Source: Peptoniphilus_A genitalis
GTDB taxonomy: Bacteria; Bacillota; Clostridia; Tissierellales; Peptoniphilaceae
DNA: 64,000 nt
Assembly: GCF_949769225.1 (NCBI RefSeq)
Contig: NZ_CATKPB010000001.1
Direction: 5' to 3' (one strand)
Position 1 is the first letter of the stretch, and each line of letters starts with the position of its first letter. A program made the position numbers and the translations under genes. Below, piece by piece: positions 9,189-17,508 of the stretch. The notes under the pieces were generated by a model that ran no database searches, was not told the origin of the DNA, and worked only from the letters and a program-made list of their open reading frames with translations.

Positions 9189-9859
9189 TGAATAGAAATA
9201 GATACCTGGTTACACTTTTAAAATTAGTGAATACCTTTGAAATAGTTGTATCAGTTCTGCTAATAGCTGGCGTAATAGTTTCAGTGCCAGATATTATGAA
9301 GTATTATTTCAAGATACTTACAAGTGACGCTGGTCTATCCTATGAAATATTTCAAAATTTTCTATCCCACGTCCTCTTGCTAGTAATAGCCATAGAGTTT
9401 GTGGTACTTATGATTGCACATACAGACACCAACATCATTCACTTGATCTTACTTGTAATTTCTAGAAAGATGTTGGTTTACTCTGACAACATGCTTGATT
9501 TACTTATAGCAACTATAGCCATAGCAGTACTCTTCGCTGTTAGGAAGTTCTTGTTGACAGGGGTAAATATGGACACAGAAGGAGAAGGTAATGAATACTC
9601 TGCATCAACTCCTATGAAGATCCTAAACAAGAGGTATGGATTTAATATTGAGGCAGGAGAGACTACGACAATTGGTGGTTACGTAGCTGGTCTTCTTATT
9701 AAGAATGCAGAAGAAGCAGAAGTTGGCGTTATTGTCGACGATGGCGAATACATCTTCCAAATTGTCAAGATGGCAAGCGGTGGTGTTATAGAAACTGTTT
9801 CTGTTGAGAGAATCGACGAAAAAGCTAAAGAAGAAGACAAAGAAAAAGAAAATAAATAA
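9188..9859 (+). CDS. Membrane protein with PsiE-like region and cytoplasmic tail
   Basis: The 223-residue protein has about four hydrophobic segments in its first 125 residues (for example SVLLIAGVIVSV and HVLLLVIAIEFVVLMIA). The pattern, with HTDTNIIHLILLVISRKML, resembles PsiE-type membrane proteins. A soluble C-terminal part of about 90 residues ends in a charged EKAKEEDKEKENK tail. Its start overlaps the sigma-factor stop, so it is co-translated with that operon and may be a membrane-linked output or sensor. The function is unknown and the PsiE resemblance is moderate. Confidence 0.65.
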   Translation: MNRNRYLVTLLKLVNTFEIVVSVLLIAGVIVSVPDIMKYYFKILTSDAGLSYEIFQNFLSHVLLLVIAIEFVVLMIAHTDTNIIHLILLVISRKMLVYSDNMLDLLIATIAIAVLFAVRKFLLTGVNMDTEGEGNEYSASTPMKILNKRYGFNIEAGETTTIGGYVAGLLIKNAEEAEVGVIVDDGEYIFQIVKMASGGVIETVSVERIDEKAKEEDKEKENK

Positions 9860-9868
9860 AGATAAAAG

Positions 9869-9894
9869 GTGTCGGCTAATCCGGCACTTTTTTT
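9869..9894 (+). terminator. Intrinsic terminator after the sigma-factor operon
   Basis: The stem GTGTCGG / CCGGCAC (one G-T pair) with loop CTAAT is followed by seven T residues. It closes the transcript that includes the sigma factor and the membrane protein. Confidence 0.9.
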
Positions 9895-9929
9895 GTAGAT
9901 TTTAAAAATCAAAAAAAAATAATAATTTA

Positions 9930-9955
9930 TTAGTTAGTGTTTTTTCACTAATTAG
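9930..9955. repeat. Inverted repeat upstream of glpK
   Basis: TTAGTTAGTG and CACTAATTAG form a 10-bp stem, with two G-T pairs, around a six-T loop. It lies about 105 bases before glpK and is not followed by a T run on the plus strand. It may be an operator or structured RNA. No regulator is adjacent, so its role is open. Confidence 0.4.
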
Positions 9956-10059
9956 AAATAAAAAATTGTAAATTAAAAATTGCAAGCCTGTGATTCTCAC
10001 ATAATTTGTAAAAAGAAAGAAAAAAATATTAAAAATGTTATAATTAAATTGGTGATAAG

Positions 10060-11547
10060 ATGAAATACATAATGGCATTTGATGCAGGTACAACATCTGC
10101 TAGAACTATAATTTTTGATAAAAAGGGAAATCCAGTTTCTGTTGCCCAAAAGGACCTTATCAAGCACTTTCCAAAGCCTGGCTATGTAGAAGAAGAGCCA
10201 GACGACTTGTGGTCCAAGCAAATTGGTACAGCAGTGGAAGCCATGTCCAGGAAGGAAATTGACCCCAAGGACATAGCAGCAATTGGTATAACAAACCAAA
10301 GAGAAACAACAATTGTATGGAACAAGAAGACCATGGAGCCAGTTTACAATGCAATTGTCTGGCAGTGTAAGAGGACTTCAAAATATTGTGAAGAATTAAA
10401 GGAAAGAGGCCTGGAAGAAACTATAAGGGAAAAGACAGGTCTTGTTATTGACCCCTATTTTTCTGCCACAAAAATCAGGTGGATTTTGGAAAATGTGGAA
10501 GGAGCAAGGGAGATGGCAGAAAGGGGAGACCTCCTCTTTGGTACAGTTGAGACTTACCTCATTTATAAACTAACAGATGGAGAAGTCCACATTACTGACT
10601 ACACCAATGCCTCAAGGACTATGCTCTTTAACATAAAAGAGAAGAAGTGGGACGATGAGCTTCTTGAGATTTTTGACATACCAAGGTCCATGCTTCCAGA
10701 AATAAAAAATTCTAGCCAAGTCTATGGTAAGTGCAAGTCTAAGTATCTTGGTTGCGAAATTCCTATAGCAGGGGCAATTGGCGACCAACAGTCATCACTT
10801 TTTGGTACAGCATCCTTTGAAAAGGGAATGGCAAAGTCTACCTTTGGGACAGGTGCCTTTATCCTAATGAATACAGGAGATGAACTAATTAGGTCACAAA
10901 ATGGACTTGTAACAACTATAGCCTGGGCCATGGATGGGCAAATTAAGTATGCTCTTGAAGGTTCTATCTTTGAAGCAGGTTCATGTATAGACTTTATGCG
11001 TGACAACTTAAGGATAATTGACCAGGCAGATGATTCTGAATATATGGCGAATAAGGTGGAGGACACCAATGACTGCTACTTTATACCAGCCTTCACAGGT
11101 CTAGGTGCTCCTTACTGGGATCAATATGCAAGGGGGTCTATAGTTGGCCTCACAGGGTCTGTAAATAAGTATCACATTGTAAGAGCTGCCTTAGAAGCAA
11201 TAGCCTACTTATCTTGTGATGTAATAAGGGCAATGCAGGAGGACTCAAATACAAAAATCAGGTCCCTAACTGTTGACGGTGGAGTCAGCAAGAACAACTT
11301 CTTGATGAAATTTTTGTCTGACATAGTTGACGTCCACATTGAAAGGCCAAAGGTTGTAGAGTTAACTGCCCTAGGAGCCTGCTACATGGCAGGACTTGCT
11401 GTTGGATTTTGGAAGGACATTGACGAAATAAGAGAAAACAATGCCATAGATAAGTGCTTCGACCCGGAAATGGACGAGTACGAGAGAAATAAAAAGATGG
11501 CAAGATGGCACGAAGCTGTGAAATATTCTATGAATTGGGCAAAATAG
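10060..11547 (+). CDS. glpK: Glycerol kinase
   Basis: This FGGY-family kinase phosphorylates glycerol to glycerol-3-phosphate. The 495-residue protein begins with the phosphate-binding motif DAGTTSARTIIFD. It contains the family segments GITNQRETTIVW, AGAIGDQQSSLFG and DGGVSKNNFLMKF, close to typical GlpK of about 500 residues. GGTGAT precedes the ATG and a TATAAT lies at 10039-10044. It is a single-gene unit with a terminator after it. No glycerol facilitator or glpD gene is adjacent, so the glycerol may feed a glycerol-dehydrogenase or lipid pathway elsewhere. Confidence 0.96.
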   Translation: MKYIMAFDAGTTSARTIIFDKKGNPVSVAQKDLIKHFPKPGYVEEEPDDLWSKQIGTAVEAMSRKEIDPKDIAAIGITNQRETTIVWNKKTMEPVYNAIVWQCKRTSKYCEELKERGLEETIREKTGLVIDPYFSATKIRWILENVEGAREMAERGDLLFGTVETYLIYKLTDGEVHITDYTNASRTMLFNIKEKKWDDELLEIFDIPRSMLPEIKNSSQVYGKCKSKYLGCEIPIAGAIGDQQSSLFGTASFEKGMAKSTFGTGAFILMNTGDELIRSQNGLVTTIAWAMDGQIKYALEGSIFEAGSCIDFMRDNLRIIDQADDSEYMANKVEDTNDCYFIPAFTGLGAPYWDQYARGSIVGLTGSVNKYHIVRAALEAIAYLSCDVIRAMQEDSNTKIRSLTVDGGVSKNNFLMKFLSDIVDVHIERPKVVELTALGACYMAGLAVGFWKDIDEIRENNAIDKCFDPEMDEYERNKKMARWHEAVKYSMNWAK

Positions 11548-11574
11548 TTTTGCGATTTTAAAATTAATATTTAT

Positions 11575-11612
11575 AAGCCAGTTTTACTTTAAAAGTAGAT
11601 CTGGCTTTTTTT
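11575..11612 (+). terminator. Intrinsic terminator after glpK
   Basis: AAGCCAG at 11575-11581 pairs with CTGGCTT at 11601-11607, and a T run to 11612 follows. It separates glpK from the T-box controlled genes. Confidence 0.85.
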
Positions 11613-11713
11613 ATAAAATTAGGACTTTATTGATTTTTTGGACTTTTAAGAAGTAAATTTGTATTTATTTTAAACAATAATTTATAATATTAAAAAATTA
11701 TTTAAAAATACTG

Positions 11714-11742
11714 TTGACTTTTTATTTTGTATTATTTAAAAT
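11714..11742 (+). promoter_or_regulatory. Promoter of the T-box controlled operon
   Basis: TTGACT at 11714-11719 and TAAAAT at 11737-11742 are separated by 17 bases, a good vegetative promoter. Transcription would start near 11749, some 50 bases before stem I of the T-box. Confidence 0.6.
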
Positions 11743-11801
11743 ACCATTTAAATTAAAAAATTCTTTTGAATCAAGAATTTAATTTTTATTTCAAATGTTT
11801 T

Positions 11802-12039
11802 GAAGTGGAAAAGTAAGTAAAGAATGTTTTTACAGAGAATTGCCATTAGCTGAGAGGCAAGAAATTGAATTTACCGAAAAATCCCCACTGAGCTAAAATG
11901 CTGAAATAAGTAAGTATTTTCGGGATCTCCCGTTACAGAGAAATTCATTATTGGATAAGTGCATCATTAAGATGAATTAGAGTGGTACCGCGAGTTTATT
12001 AACCTCGTCTCTTTGTATATAAAGAGACGGGGTTTTTTT
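11802..12039 (+). promoter_or_regulatory. T-box riboswitch leader, specifier probably AUC (Ile)
   Basis: The conserved T-box sequence GAGTGGTACCGCG (about 11980-11992) is followed by a 12-bp terminator stem (12003-12032) and seven T residues. Stem I pairs AGTGG at 11804-11808 with CCACT at 11885-11889, and GTAAA with TTTAC above the specifier loop. The loop reads CGAAAAATCC. By alignment with T-boxes having a codon, six bases and then GAG, the specifier is ATC at 11881-11883. The variable T in TGGTACC would pair with an A discriminator base, as in tRNA-Ile. Lys (AAA) or Asn (AAT) are alternatives. Confidence 0.88.
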
Positions 12040-12063
12040 ATTAGGTGCCCAAGGAGGAAAAAA

Positions 12064-13215
12064 ATGAAAAAGAAGTTAGTAAGAATGTCGCCCGCTATGT
12101 CAATAGCATTTGTACTTTTTGCATCACACGCTGGTGGTGGTTTTGCAACAGGTAACCAAGCAAATACATACTTTGTAAAACTTGGTTGGTCTGGACTTGT
12201 GTCAGCTGTGGTTGCAATGGTCCTTTTGACTTGGACCCTCAAAGAAGCAATTGTAATGTACAACTCAAGGGGTCTAAAGTCCTACAAGGAACTTTTCGAA
12301 ACCCTCTACCATCCCTTTGACAAGTTAGAACTTGTTTTTGAAGGATTTTACTACATCATGGTAGTAATGGTAATAGCAAGTACAATATCAGGATCTGCTT
12401 CAGCCCTAAAGGAATTTTTTAATTTCAATTACGGCTTGTCAGTCCTGGGAGTTAGTGTATTAACTCTTATGCTAGCAATATTTGGCGAAAGACTTGTTAG
12501 AAATGTGGGAACACTAATGGGAATGGTGATCCTTGTTACTTCAGTTTTAATCTATCTAGTTGGATCCTTTAAGGGAGACCTAGTAGGAGTTTTAACAAGT
12601 AACTTTGTAAAGACAGGTTTTTCAAACCTAGACAAGGCGATATTTAACGGATTTATCTATGCAGGATTTCAATGTGTGCAAATACCTTCCATGATTTCCT
12701 GTTCAAGAGTTTTAAATAGTGAGAGAGAAGTTTCAAAATCAATGAAACTATCTTGCCTAATAAACTCCTTGGCACTGGGACTTTCAGTTCTTATGCTCTT
12801 GGTTTGGAGAGGTTACTACACAGGCCTAGAAGGAGGAGAAGTTATACCAACCCTTACATCTACAAATGCCATGGGCTTTAAGTGGATGACTGCATTTTAT
12901 GTGATATCTCTTGTACTTTGCCTATTGTCTTCTGGAGTTTCAATAATCTTTGGCTTTGTTTCAAGATTTGAAAATTCAAAGGCCCTAAGAAAAGTTGAAT
13001 CCCTAGAACTTAGAAGATTTGGACTTGCAGTGGGAATACTTGTCCTATCAATGGCAATATCAATGGCAGGCCTTACAAATATAATAAAATATGGCTACGG
13101 CTATTGTGGCTATATAGCAATATTATTTATAGTCCTTCCTTTTACAACAGTAGGATATTACAAAAACAAAAAGTATTTACAACCAGAAGTTAGAAGAGAA
13201 TTTGTATTAGATTAA
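12064..13215 (+). CDS. YkvI-family membrane transporter, T-box controlled
   Basis: The ATG at 12064 follows AAGGAGG and gives 383 residues with about ten membrane segments. The N-terminal HAGGGFATGNQ loop and the general layout match the YkvI group (COG3949, related to the APC superfamily). T-box control by uncharged tRNA points to amino-acid uptake, and if the AUC specifier is right the substrate would be isoleucine or another branched-chain compound. A dehydrogenase gene follows after 16 bases in the same operon. The substrate is inferred only from the leader. Confidence 0.8.
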   Translation: MKKKLVRMSPAMSIAFVLFASHAGGGFATGNQANTYFVKLGWSGLVSAVVAMVLLTWTLKEAIVMYNSRGLKSYKELFETLYHPFDKLELVFEGFYYIMVVMVIASTISGSASALKEFFNFNYGLSVLGVSVLTLMLAIFGERLVRNVGTLMGMVILVTSVLIYLVGSFKGDLVGVLTSNFVKTGFSNLDKAIFNGFIYAGFQCVQIPSMISCSRVLNSEREVSKSMKLSCLINSLALGLSVLMLLVWRGYYTGLEGGEVIPTLTSTNAMGFKWMTAFYVISLVLCLLSSGVSIIFGFVSRFENSKALRKVESLELRRFGLAVGILVLSMAISMAGLTNIIKYGYGYCGYIAILFIVLPFTTVGYYKNKKYLQPEVRREFVLD

Positions 13216-13231
13216 TCAGAGGAGAAAAAAG

Positions 13232-14323
13232 ATGAGAACAGTTAAGATGACAAATTACAGCGTATCACAAAGGGGATATGAAGGACTAGGCAAGTTAGTA
13301 GAAGAATACGGCTTCAAAAAAGTTGTCCTAGTTGGAGGTAAAAGAGCCCTTGGGGCAGTTTCACAAAAAATTAGAGATGGCTTAAAGGGATCAAGTGTAG
13401 AAGTCCTTGGCGAATTCGTTTATGGACATGAATGTACCTTAAACAACATCAATGCCCTAATGGAAAAGGAAGAAGTCCAAAAGGCAGATGTAATTTTTGC
13501 AGTAGGAGGAGGAAAGGCACTAGACACAGGAAAAGTTCTAGCAGGTTTCTTAAATAAACCTTCCATGTCCTTCCCAACAATTTGCTCCAACTGTGCAGGG
13601 GGTACTGCCATTGCAGTAGTTTATAATGATGACGGATCCTTCCTAAGATATGAATTAATTCCAGCACCAGTTCACATGTTTGTTGAAGTTGAAACAATTG
13701 CTGAAGCACCAGAAAAATACTTCTGGGCAGGCATTGGCGATGGACTTAGCAAACAGCCAGAAGTTCTCTTTGCGACAAAGGGATTAGAGGACCTAGACTT
13801 TGTAGCTAACATGGGAGTTAGCATTGCCAAGACTTGCCAAGAGCCCTTCCTAAAATATGGAGAAGAAGGACTTAAGGACGTAAGAGAAAACAAGGCATCA
13901 AAGGCAGTAGAAGAAGTTGCAACAGATATCCTAGTTAACACAGGCTATGTATCAAACCTAACAAATGGAGATAAGTATTATTATAATTCATCTCTTGCCC
14001 ATGTGTTTTACAATGTATCAACATCAGTAAAAAGAGATGGAGAATACCTTCACGGAGTCCTAGTATCCTATGGAGTTTTAGTCCTTCATGCCTACGACCA
14101 CAACTATGAAGAGTTTGAAAAACTTGCAAGATTTAACAAGAAGTTAGGCTTGCCAGTAACTCTTGAAGAAATTGGCTTAACAAGGGATGACGTAAGAGAA
14201 ATGGCAAAGAAAGTTTATGACACAACAGAATGGCAAAAATCAGAAAAAGCTCTAAGTGAAGAAAAATTTGTAGAAGCAGCCTTCTACGCAGATGATTTTG
14301 GAAAAAAATTATTAGCAGAATAA
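13232..14323 (+). CDS. Iron-type alcohol/glycerol dehydrogenase family enzyme
   Basis: This 363-residue NAD(P)-dependent dehydrogenase has the nucleotide-binding GGGKALDTGK motif near residues 92-101. Its metal ligands are at the GldA positions: D170 (GIGDGL), H257 (LAHVFY) and H274 (EYLHGVL). It resembles glycerol dehydrogenase and related 2-hydroxy compound reductases. GAGGAG precedes the ATG. It shares the T-box leader with the upstream transporter, so it may act on the imported amino-acid derivative rather than glycerol. Exact substrate cannot be read from sequence. Confidence 0.82.
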   Translation: MRTVKMTNYSVSQRGYEGLGKLVEEYGFKKVVLVGGKRALGAVSQKIRDGLKGSSVEVLGEFVYGHECTLNNINALMEKEEVQKADVIFAVGGGKALDTGKVLAGFLNKPSMSFPTICSNCAGGTAIAVVYNDDGSFLRYELIPAPVHMFVEVETIAEAPEKYFWAGIGDGLSKQPEVLFATKGLEDLDFVANMGVSIAKTCQEPFLKYGEEGLKDVRENKASKAVEEVATDILVNTGYVSNLTNGDKYYYNSSLAHVFYNVSTSVKRDGEYLHGVLVSYGVLVLHAYDHNYEEFEKLARFNKKLGLPVTLEEIGLTRDDVREMAKKVYDTTEWQKSEKALSEEKFVEAAFYADDFGKKLLAE

Positions 14324-14355
14324 TAATTTTTAAAAAAGAAAAGATGATGAAAAAA

Positions 14356-14386
14356 GACCTAGAATTTAATCTAGGTCTAATTTTTT
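14356..14386. terminator. Bidirectional terminator
   Basis: GACCTAGA / TCTAGGTC form an 8-bp stem, with a T run after it on the plus strand and an A run before it. It serves the dehydrogenase operon and the convergent DUF4234 gene. Confidence 0.9.
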
Positions 14387-14399
14387 ATTAACTTATAAA

Positions 14400-15401
14400 T
14401 TAATTGGCATTGGCATATTCCATGTTGTAAGCCTTACAAATTAGGTTTAAATTTTTGATGAAAATATACCAAGCAACAAAGAAACCTAAACCGCAGAAGA
14501 TTGATCCAATGAGAAGCCATAATAAGAAGGAAGATCCGTTGTCTTGGGTGTATCTATTGTATCTTGGGGCATTGGATTGAATCCTATTCATTACATTAAA
14601 ATCCCAGAATAAACAATAAATATTACAAGTTATTATTCCCAAGAAAAAGAATTTCATAAGGCCACTTGTTTCTTCTCCGTCACCATCACAAACTATATTT
14701 AAGCTATCTGAAATCTTGTATACAAAATACAATTGATAAAATCCACAAGTTATAAAGGATAGTAGTACATATAATGGAAAAGACCAGTCGTCTTTTACAT
14801 AGCCCCTAAAGGGAGCTGGACCAAGATTTCCTCCATAATTATTGTAAGCATTGTAGGAGCCTGCATTATTATAGTTGTTTGAATTATTATAATTGTTGTT
14901 ATAGTTGCTATTATTGTTGTTATAAGTATTTTGATTTTTATAACTTTCAAACTTTTGAGCCTTTTTGGCTTCAGATTTTTCTTGGAAATCACTCTTGCTC
15001 TTGTCAAATACTGAAATAAAAACATTAATAGTATTATTAAGTTCTCTTTTTAGAAATTCTACATCAGAGATATTTGAAAAATAATTATCAGGATAAATTT
15101 TTTCCTTGCTGTTTCCAATAAAATATATAAGGGCTATAACTATAAGTGCAACAATAACTAAGTAAAAATTACCATAGAAGCCACCGTAAAAAATCTTGGA
15201 AATTATGAATAAAAATATATTTGTAATTAATAAAAATATACCAGAGATTAAAAGTCCGTTAAACAATTCCTTGTTCCTGCCAGTGTTCCAATTTTTAAAA
15301 ATTGAAAAGAGGGAGAAGGTCATAAAAACCAAGGATATAGCCATGCCTCCTAAGAAGGGCAGACTAATTAAGAAATATAAAAAATTTGTAAATCCCATCA
15401 T
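14400..15401 (-). CDS. DUF4234-like membrane protein with Asn/Tyr-rich linker
   Basis: The 333-residue protein has three or four N-terminal membrane helices and a cytoplasmic stretch. A low-complexity linker follows at about residues 165-200, made of repeated N, Y and S (for example YNNNNSNYNNNYNN). The C-terminal membrane domain contains SFPLYVLLSFITCGFYQLYF and WDFNVMNRIQ, the DUF4234 pattern. AGGAGG precedes the start, which overlaps the stop of the upstream zinc-ribbon gene (ATGA). The biochemical role is unknown. The Asn/Tyr-rich linker is unusual for a bacterial membrane protein. Confidence 0.75.
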   Translation of the reverse strand: MMGFTNFLYFLISLPFLGGMAISLVFMTFSLFSIFKNWNTGRNKELFNGLLISGIFLLITNIFLFIISKIFYGGFYGNFYLVIVALIVIALIYFIGNSKEKIYPDNYFSNISDVEFLKRELNNTINVFISVFDKSKSDFQEKSEAKKAQKFESYKNQNTYNNNNSNYNNNYNNSNNYNNAGSYNAYNNYGGNLGPAPFRGYVKDDWSFPLYVLLSFITCGFYQLYFVYKISDSLNIVCDGDGEETSGLMKFFFLGIITCNIYCLFWDFNVMNRIQSNAPRYNRYTQDNGSSFLLWLLIGSIFCGLGFFVAWYIFIKNLNLICKAYNMEYANAN

Positions 15402-16054
15402 AATAAACCTCCTATAAATGAAAAGAAAAATCCAAAGAAAGAAAGGATTGTTGCTATAGAGGCAAGGCCTGTAACAATCATAAAGATTAGAGCGATTATT
15501 TTCACAGGACTTAAGCCGGCCTCTCCACTATAATTTTCTTTTTTATTATAAGTGAAGTCTTCCCTATAAGTTTTTTCTTCCTTAACTCTTTGTTTTTGTA
15601 AAGGATCTTCTTTTAAATCTTCACTTGGTCTTATTATCTCCTTATGAACTTCCAGCTTTGGAGGATTTTTATCCTCTTCTCTATCTAAGATCTCTGGAAC
15701 TTCTACTCTCTCATCAAGAGGGTCATCTAAAATTTTTGGAGCTTCAACTATTTCAACTTTCTCAACTTTTTCTTCCTTAAATAATTCTTCTTTTTGCGAT
15801 TCTCTTGAAAGACTTAAGTCTTCCTTAATATCTTCAGCAATTTCTTCTTGAACTTTTTCACTTTCAGAAGGTTTTTCTTCAAATTCCTCAGGCACTAGGT
15901 CCATGGGATCCTCATCAATTATTGGAGGCTTAAATTCCTTTAAATTTTCTTTTTTGGCCTCAACTTTGTCAGGATCTACTGGGACAGGCGCACCGCATTG
16001 GTCGCAGAACTTCATATTTTCGCTTAGCCTGTTGCCACACTTAATACAAAACAT
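15398..16054 (-). CDS. Zinc-ribbon protein with acidic linker and C-terminal membrane segment
   Basis: The 218-residue protein begins with a four-cysteine zinc ribbon (MFCIKCGN ... FCDQCGAP). A Glu/Lys-rich linker of about 130 residues follows, then one hydrophobic segment at the end (ALIFMIVTGLASIATIL). Such zinc-ribbon-plus-membrane proteins often sit with DUF4234 or DUF2752 genes, as here. It starts three bases after the end of the DUF2752 gene and overlaps the DUF4234 gene by four bases, so the three are one operon. Function unknown. Confidence 0.75.
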   Translation of the reverse strand: MFCIKCGNRLSENMKFCDQCGAPVPVDPDKVEAKKENLKEFKPPIIDEDPMDLVPEEFEEKPSESEKVQEEIAEDIKEDLSLSRESQKEELFKEEKVEKVEIVEAPKILDDPLDERVEVPEILDREEDKNPPKLEVHKEIIRPSEDLKEDPLQKQRVKEEKTYREDFTYNKKENYSGEAGLSPVKIIALIFMIVTGLASIATILSFFGFFFSFIGGLL

Positions 16055-16057
16055 AAG

Positions 16058-16465
16058 TCACCTCATCAATTCTTTCAAAAAATTAAAAATCTTGTAGAAG
16101 ATGGATTCATAGGGTCTGAAAACAACGATGGTGTCTTTTGGGTCCATCATCCTAAAAACATAAACAATTAAAAACACAAGAACAAAGAAAATCTCTAGTC
16201 CACTTAAAAATTTTTTTGAGAACTTGTCCCTAAATATATAAATAATAAGTCCAAGGGCTGGGAGAACAAATAGGGGATGATAATAATAGGCAGACTTGAA
16301 GTCCAGTCTTAGGAGACTAAGATAGGCCCTAGTCATCCCACAACCTGGGCAAGACACTCCAGTTATAAATTTAATTGGGCAAGTTATGCCAAAAACTTGT
16401 AGAATTCCATATATAAGAATTACCAGTATTATGAAAACAAGTAAGCTATTTTTATTTCTCTTCAC
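16058..16465 (-). CDS. DUF2752 membrane protein
   Basis: This 135-residue membrane protein contains the conserved motif CPIKFITGVSCPGCGMTRAY with two close cysteines, then two or three further hydrophobic helices. These are diagnostic of DUF2752. It is the first gene of the minus-strand operon with the zinc-ribbon and DUF4234 proteins. The CPGCG motif suggests metal binding or redox, which is not proved. No function is assigned to the family. Confidence 0.8.
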   Translation of the reverse strand: MKRNKNSLLVFIILVILIYGILQVFGITCPIKFITGVSCPGCGMTRAYLSLLRLDFKSAYYYHPLFVLPALGLIIYIFRDKFSKKFLSGLEIFFVLVFLIVYVFRMMDPKDTIVVFRPYESIFYKIFNFLKELMR

Positions 16466-16584
16466 TGCGATATTTCCTTTGTATAAAATGTTTTCCTAAT
16501 TGATATTATACACAAATAAAATTATAAAATCTATTTCTTAGTATTATAGGTAAAAATTTATAAATGAATATAACTATCTATATT

Positions 16585-17289
16585 CTAAGTAGTAGATAAC
16601 ATATTATAAAGTTTCAAAAACTTTATATCTTCACGCGACATTTTAAGGTGATCTTCTAATTCTTTATTTATTTTTAGTTCTCTTTTTGAAAAAAACATTT
16701 TAAAAGATACTGGCATCATGGGTCTTGAAGAAAAACCATTCCAAAGTCCCCATTTTGTTTCTTCATCTAGATAAGAAGCTAATATTTGTATAGTAGCTTT
16801 TTCCATAGGGGTATCTTTATTTGTAAGAAGAATATTACTTTTTGCATCAAAATGTTCAATTATACCAGTATAAGTATTTTCACAAATTTGATAATGTTGG
16901 CTATCGGTATAGTTCATATACATTAAAACCTTATATGTATTATTATTAATTTTTGAAACAATATTAAGTTTACTTTTCACAATCTTATTAATTCTGCCAT
17001 CGTAAAAATATGAATAGAATTTAGCTGTGTTATTGAAGAAAGCAGGTAAGAAATCTTTGCTATCATCTAAAATATATTCATCTTCTATATAAAGTAAATT
17101 ATTAATATTTATATCAAAAGCATGAGCAATTAAATACAAACTCTCGACATCAATTTTTATAAGACCATTTTCATATTTTGAAATAGTGGAAACACTTTTA
17201 TATATTTTTTTCGAGAGATCTTCTAAAGTAATTTTCTTAATTTTTCTATAATATTTAATTTTTTTACCTATCTCACTATTTATGTCCAT
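16585..17289 (-). CDS. XRE-family transcriptional regulator
   Basis: Residues 1-60 of this 234-residue protein form an XRE helix-turn-helix (GKKIKYYRKIKKITLEDLSK, then VSTISKYENGLIKIDVESLY). The C-terminal 170 residues are an unrecognised domain that may bind a ligand. The gene is divergent from the cysteine-desulfidase operon across a 219-base AT-rich spacer, so it probably controls that operon and itself. Codon use is AT-rich, like the operon it faces and unlike the genes on either side. Confidence 0.8.
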   Translation of the reverse strand: MDINSEIGKKIKYYRKIKKITLEDLSKKIYKSVSTISKYENGLIKIDVESLYLIAHAFDININNLLYIEDEYILDDSKDFLPAFFNNTAKFYSYFYDGRINKIVKSKLNIVSKINNNTYKVLMYMNYTDSQHYQICENTYTGIIEHFDAKSNILLTNKDTPMEKATIQILASYLDEETKWGLWNGFSSRPMMPVSFKMFFSKRELKINKELEDHLKMSREDIKFLKLYNMLSTT

Positions 17290-17508
17290 TACTATATCTA
17301 CTCCTTAAAATTTTCTTAATAATCAATTATATATAAAAATATTCCTTAAATATATTTATTACGAAAATTATACCTTTTATACACTTAAAATTCTACTTAA
17401 AAGAAAAAAATTAACAAAAAAATTTCGTATAGAGAAAAATAGTGCGAATTCAATTAGTGAAAACGATTTGATACACTGTAATAAACTAATAAAGGAAAGA
17501 GGGGTTTT

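Noticed and set aside
9997..10299. 100-codon minus-strand frame over the glpK start
   Set aside because: Antisense to GlpK motifs and rich in Cys/Phe from reversed codons.
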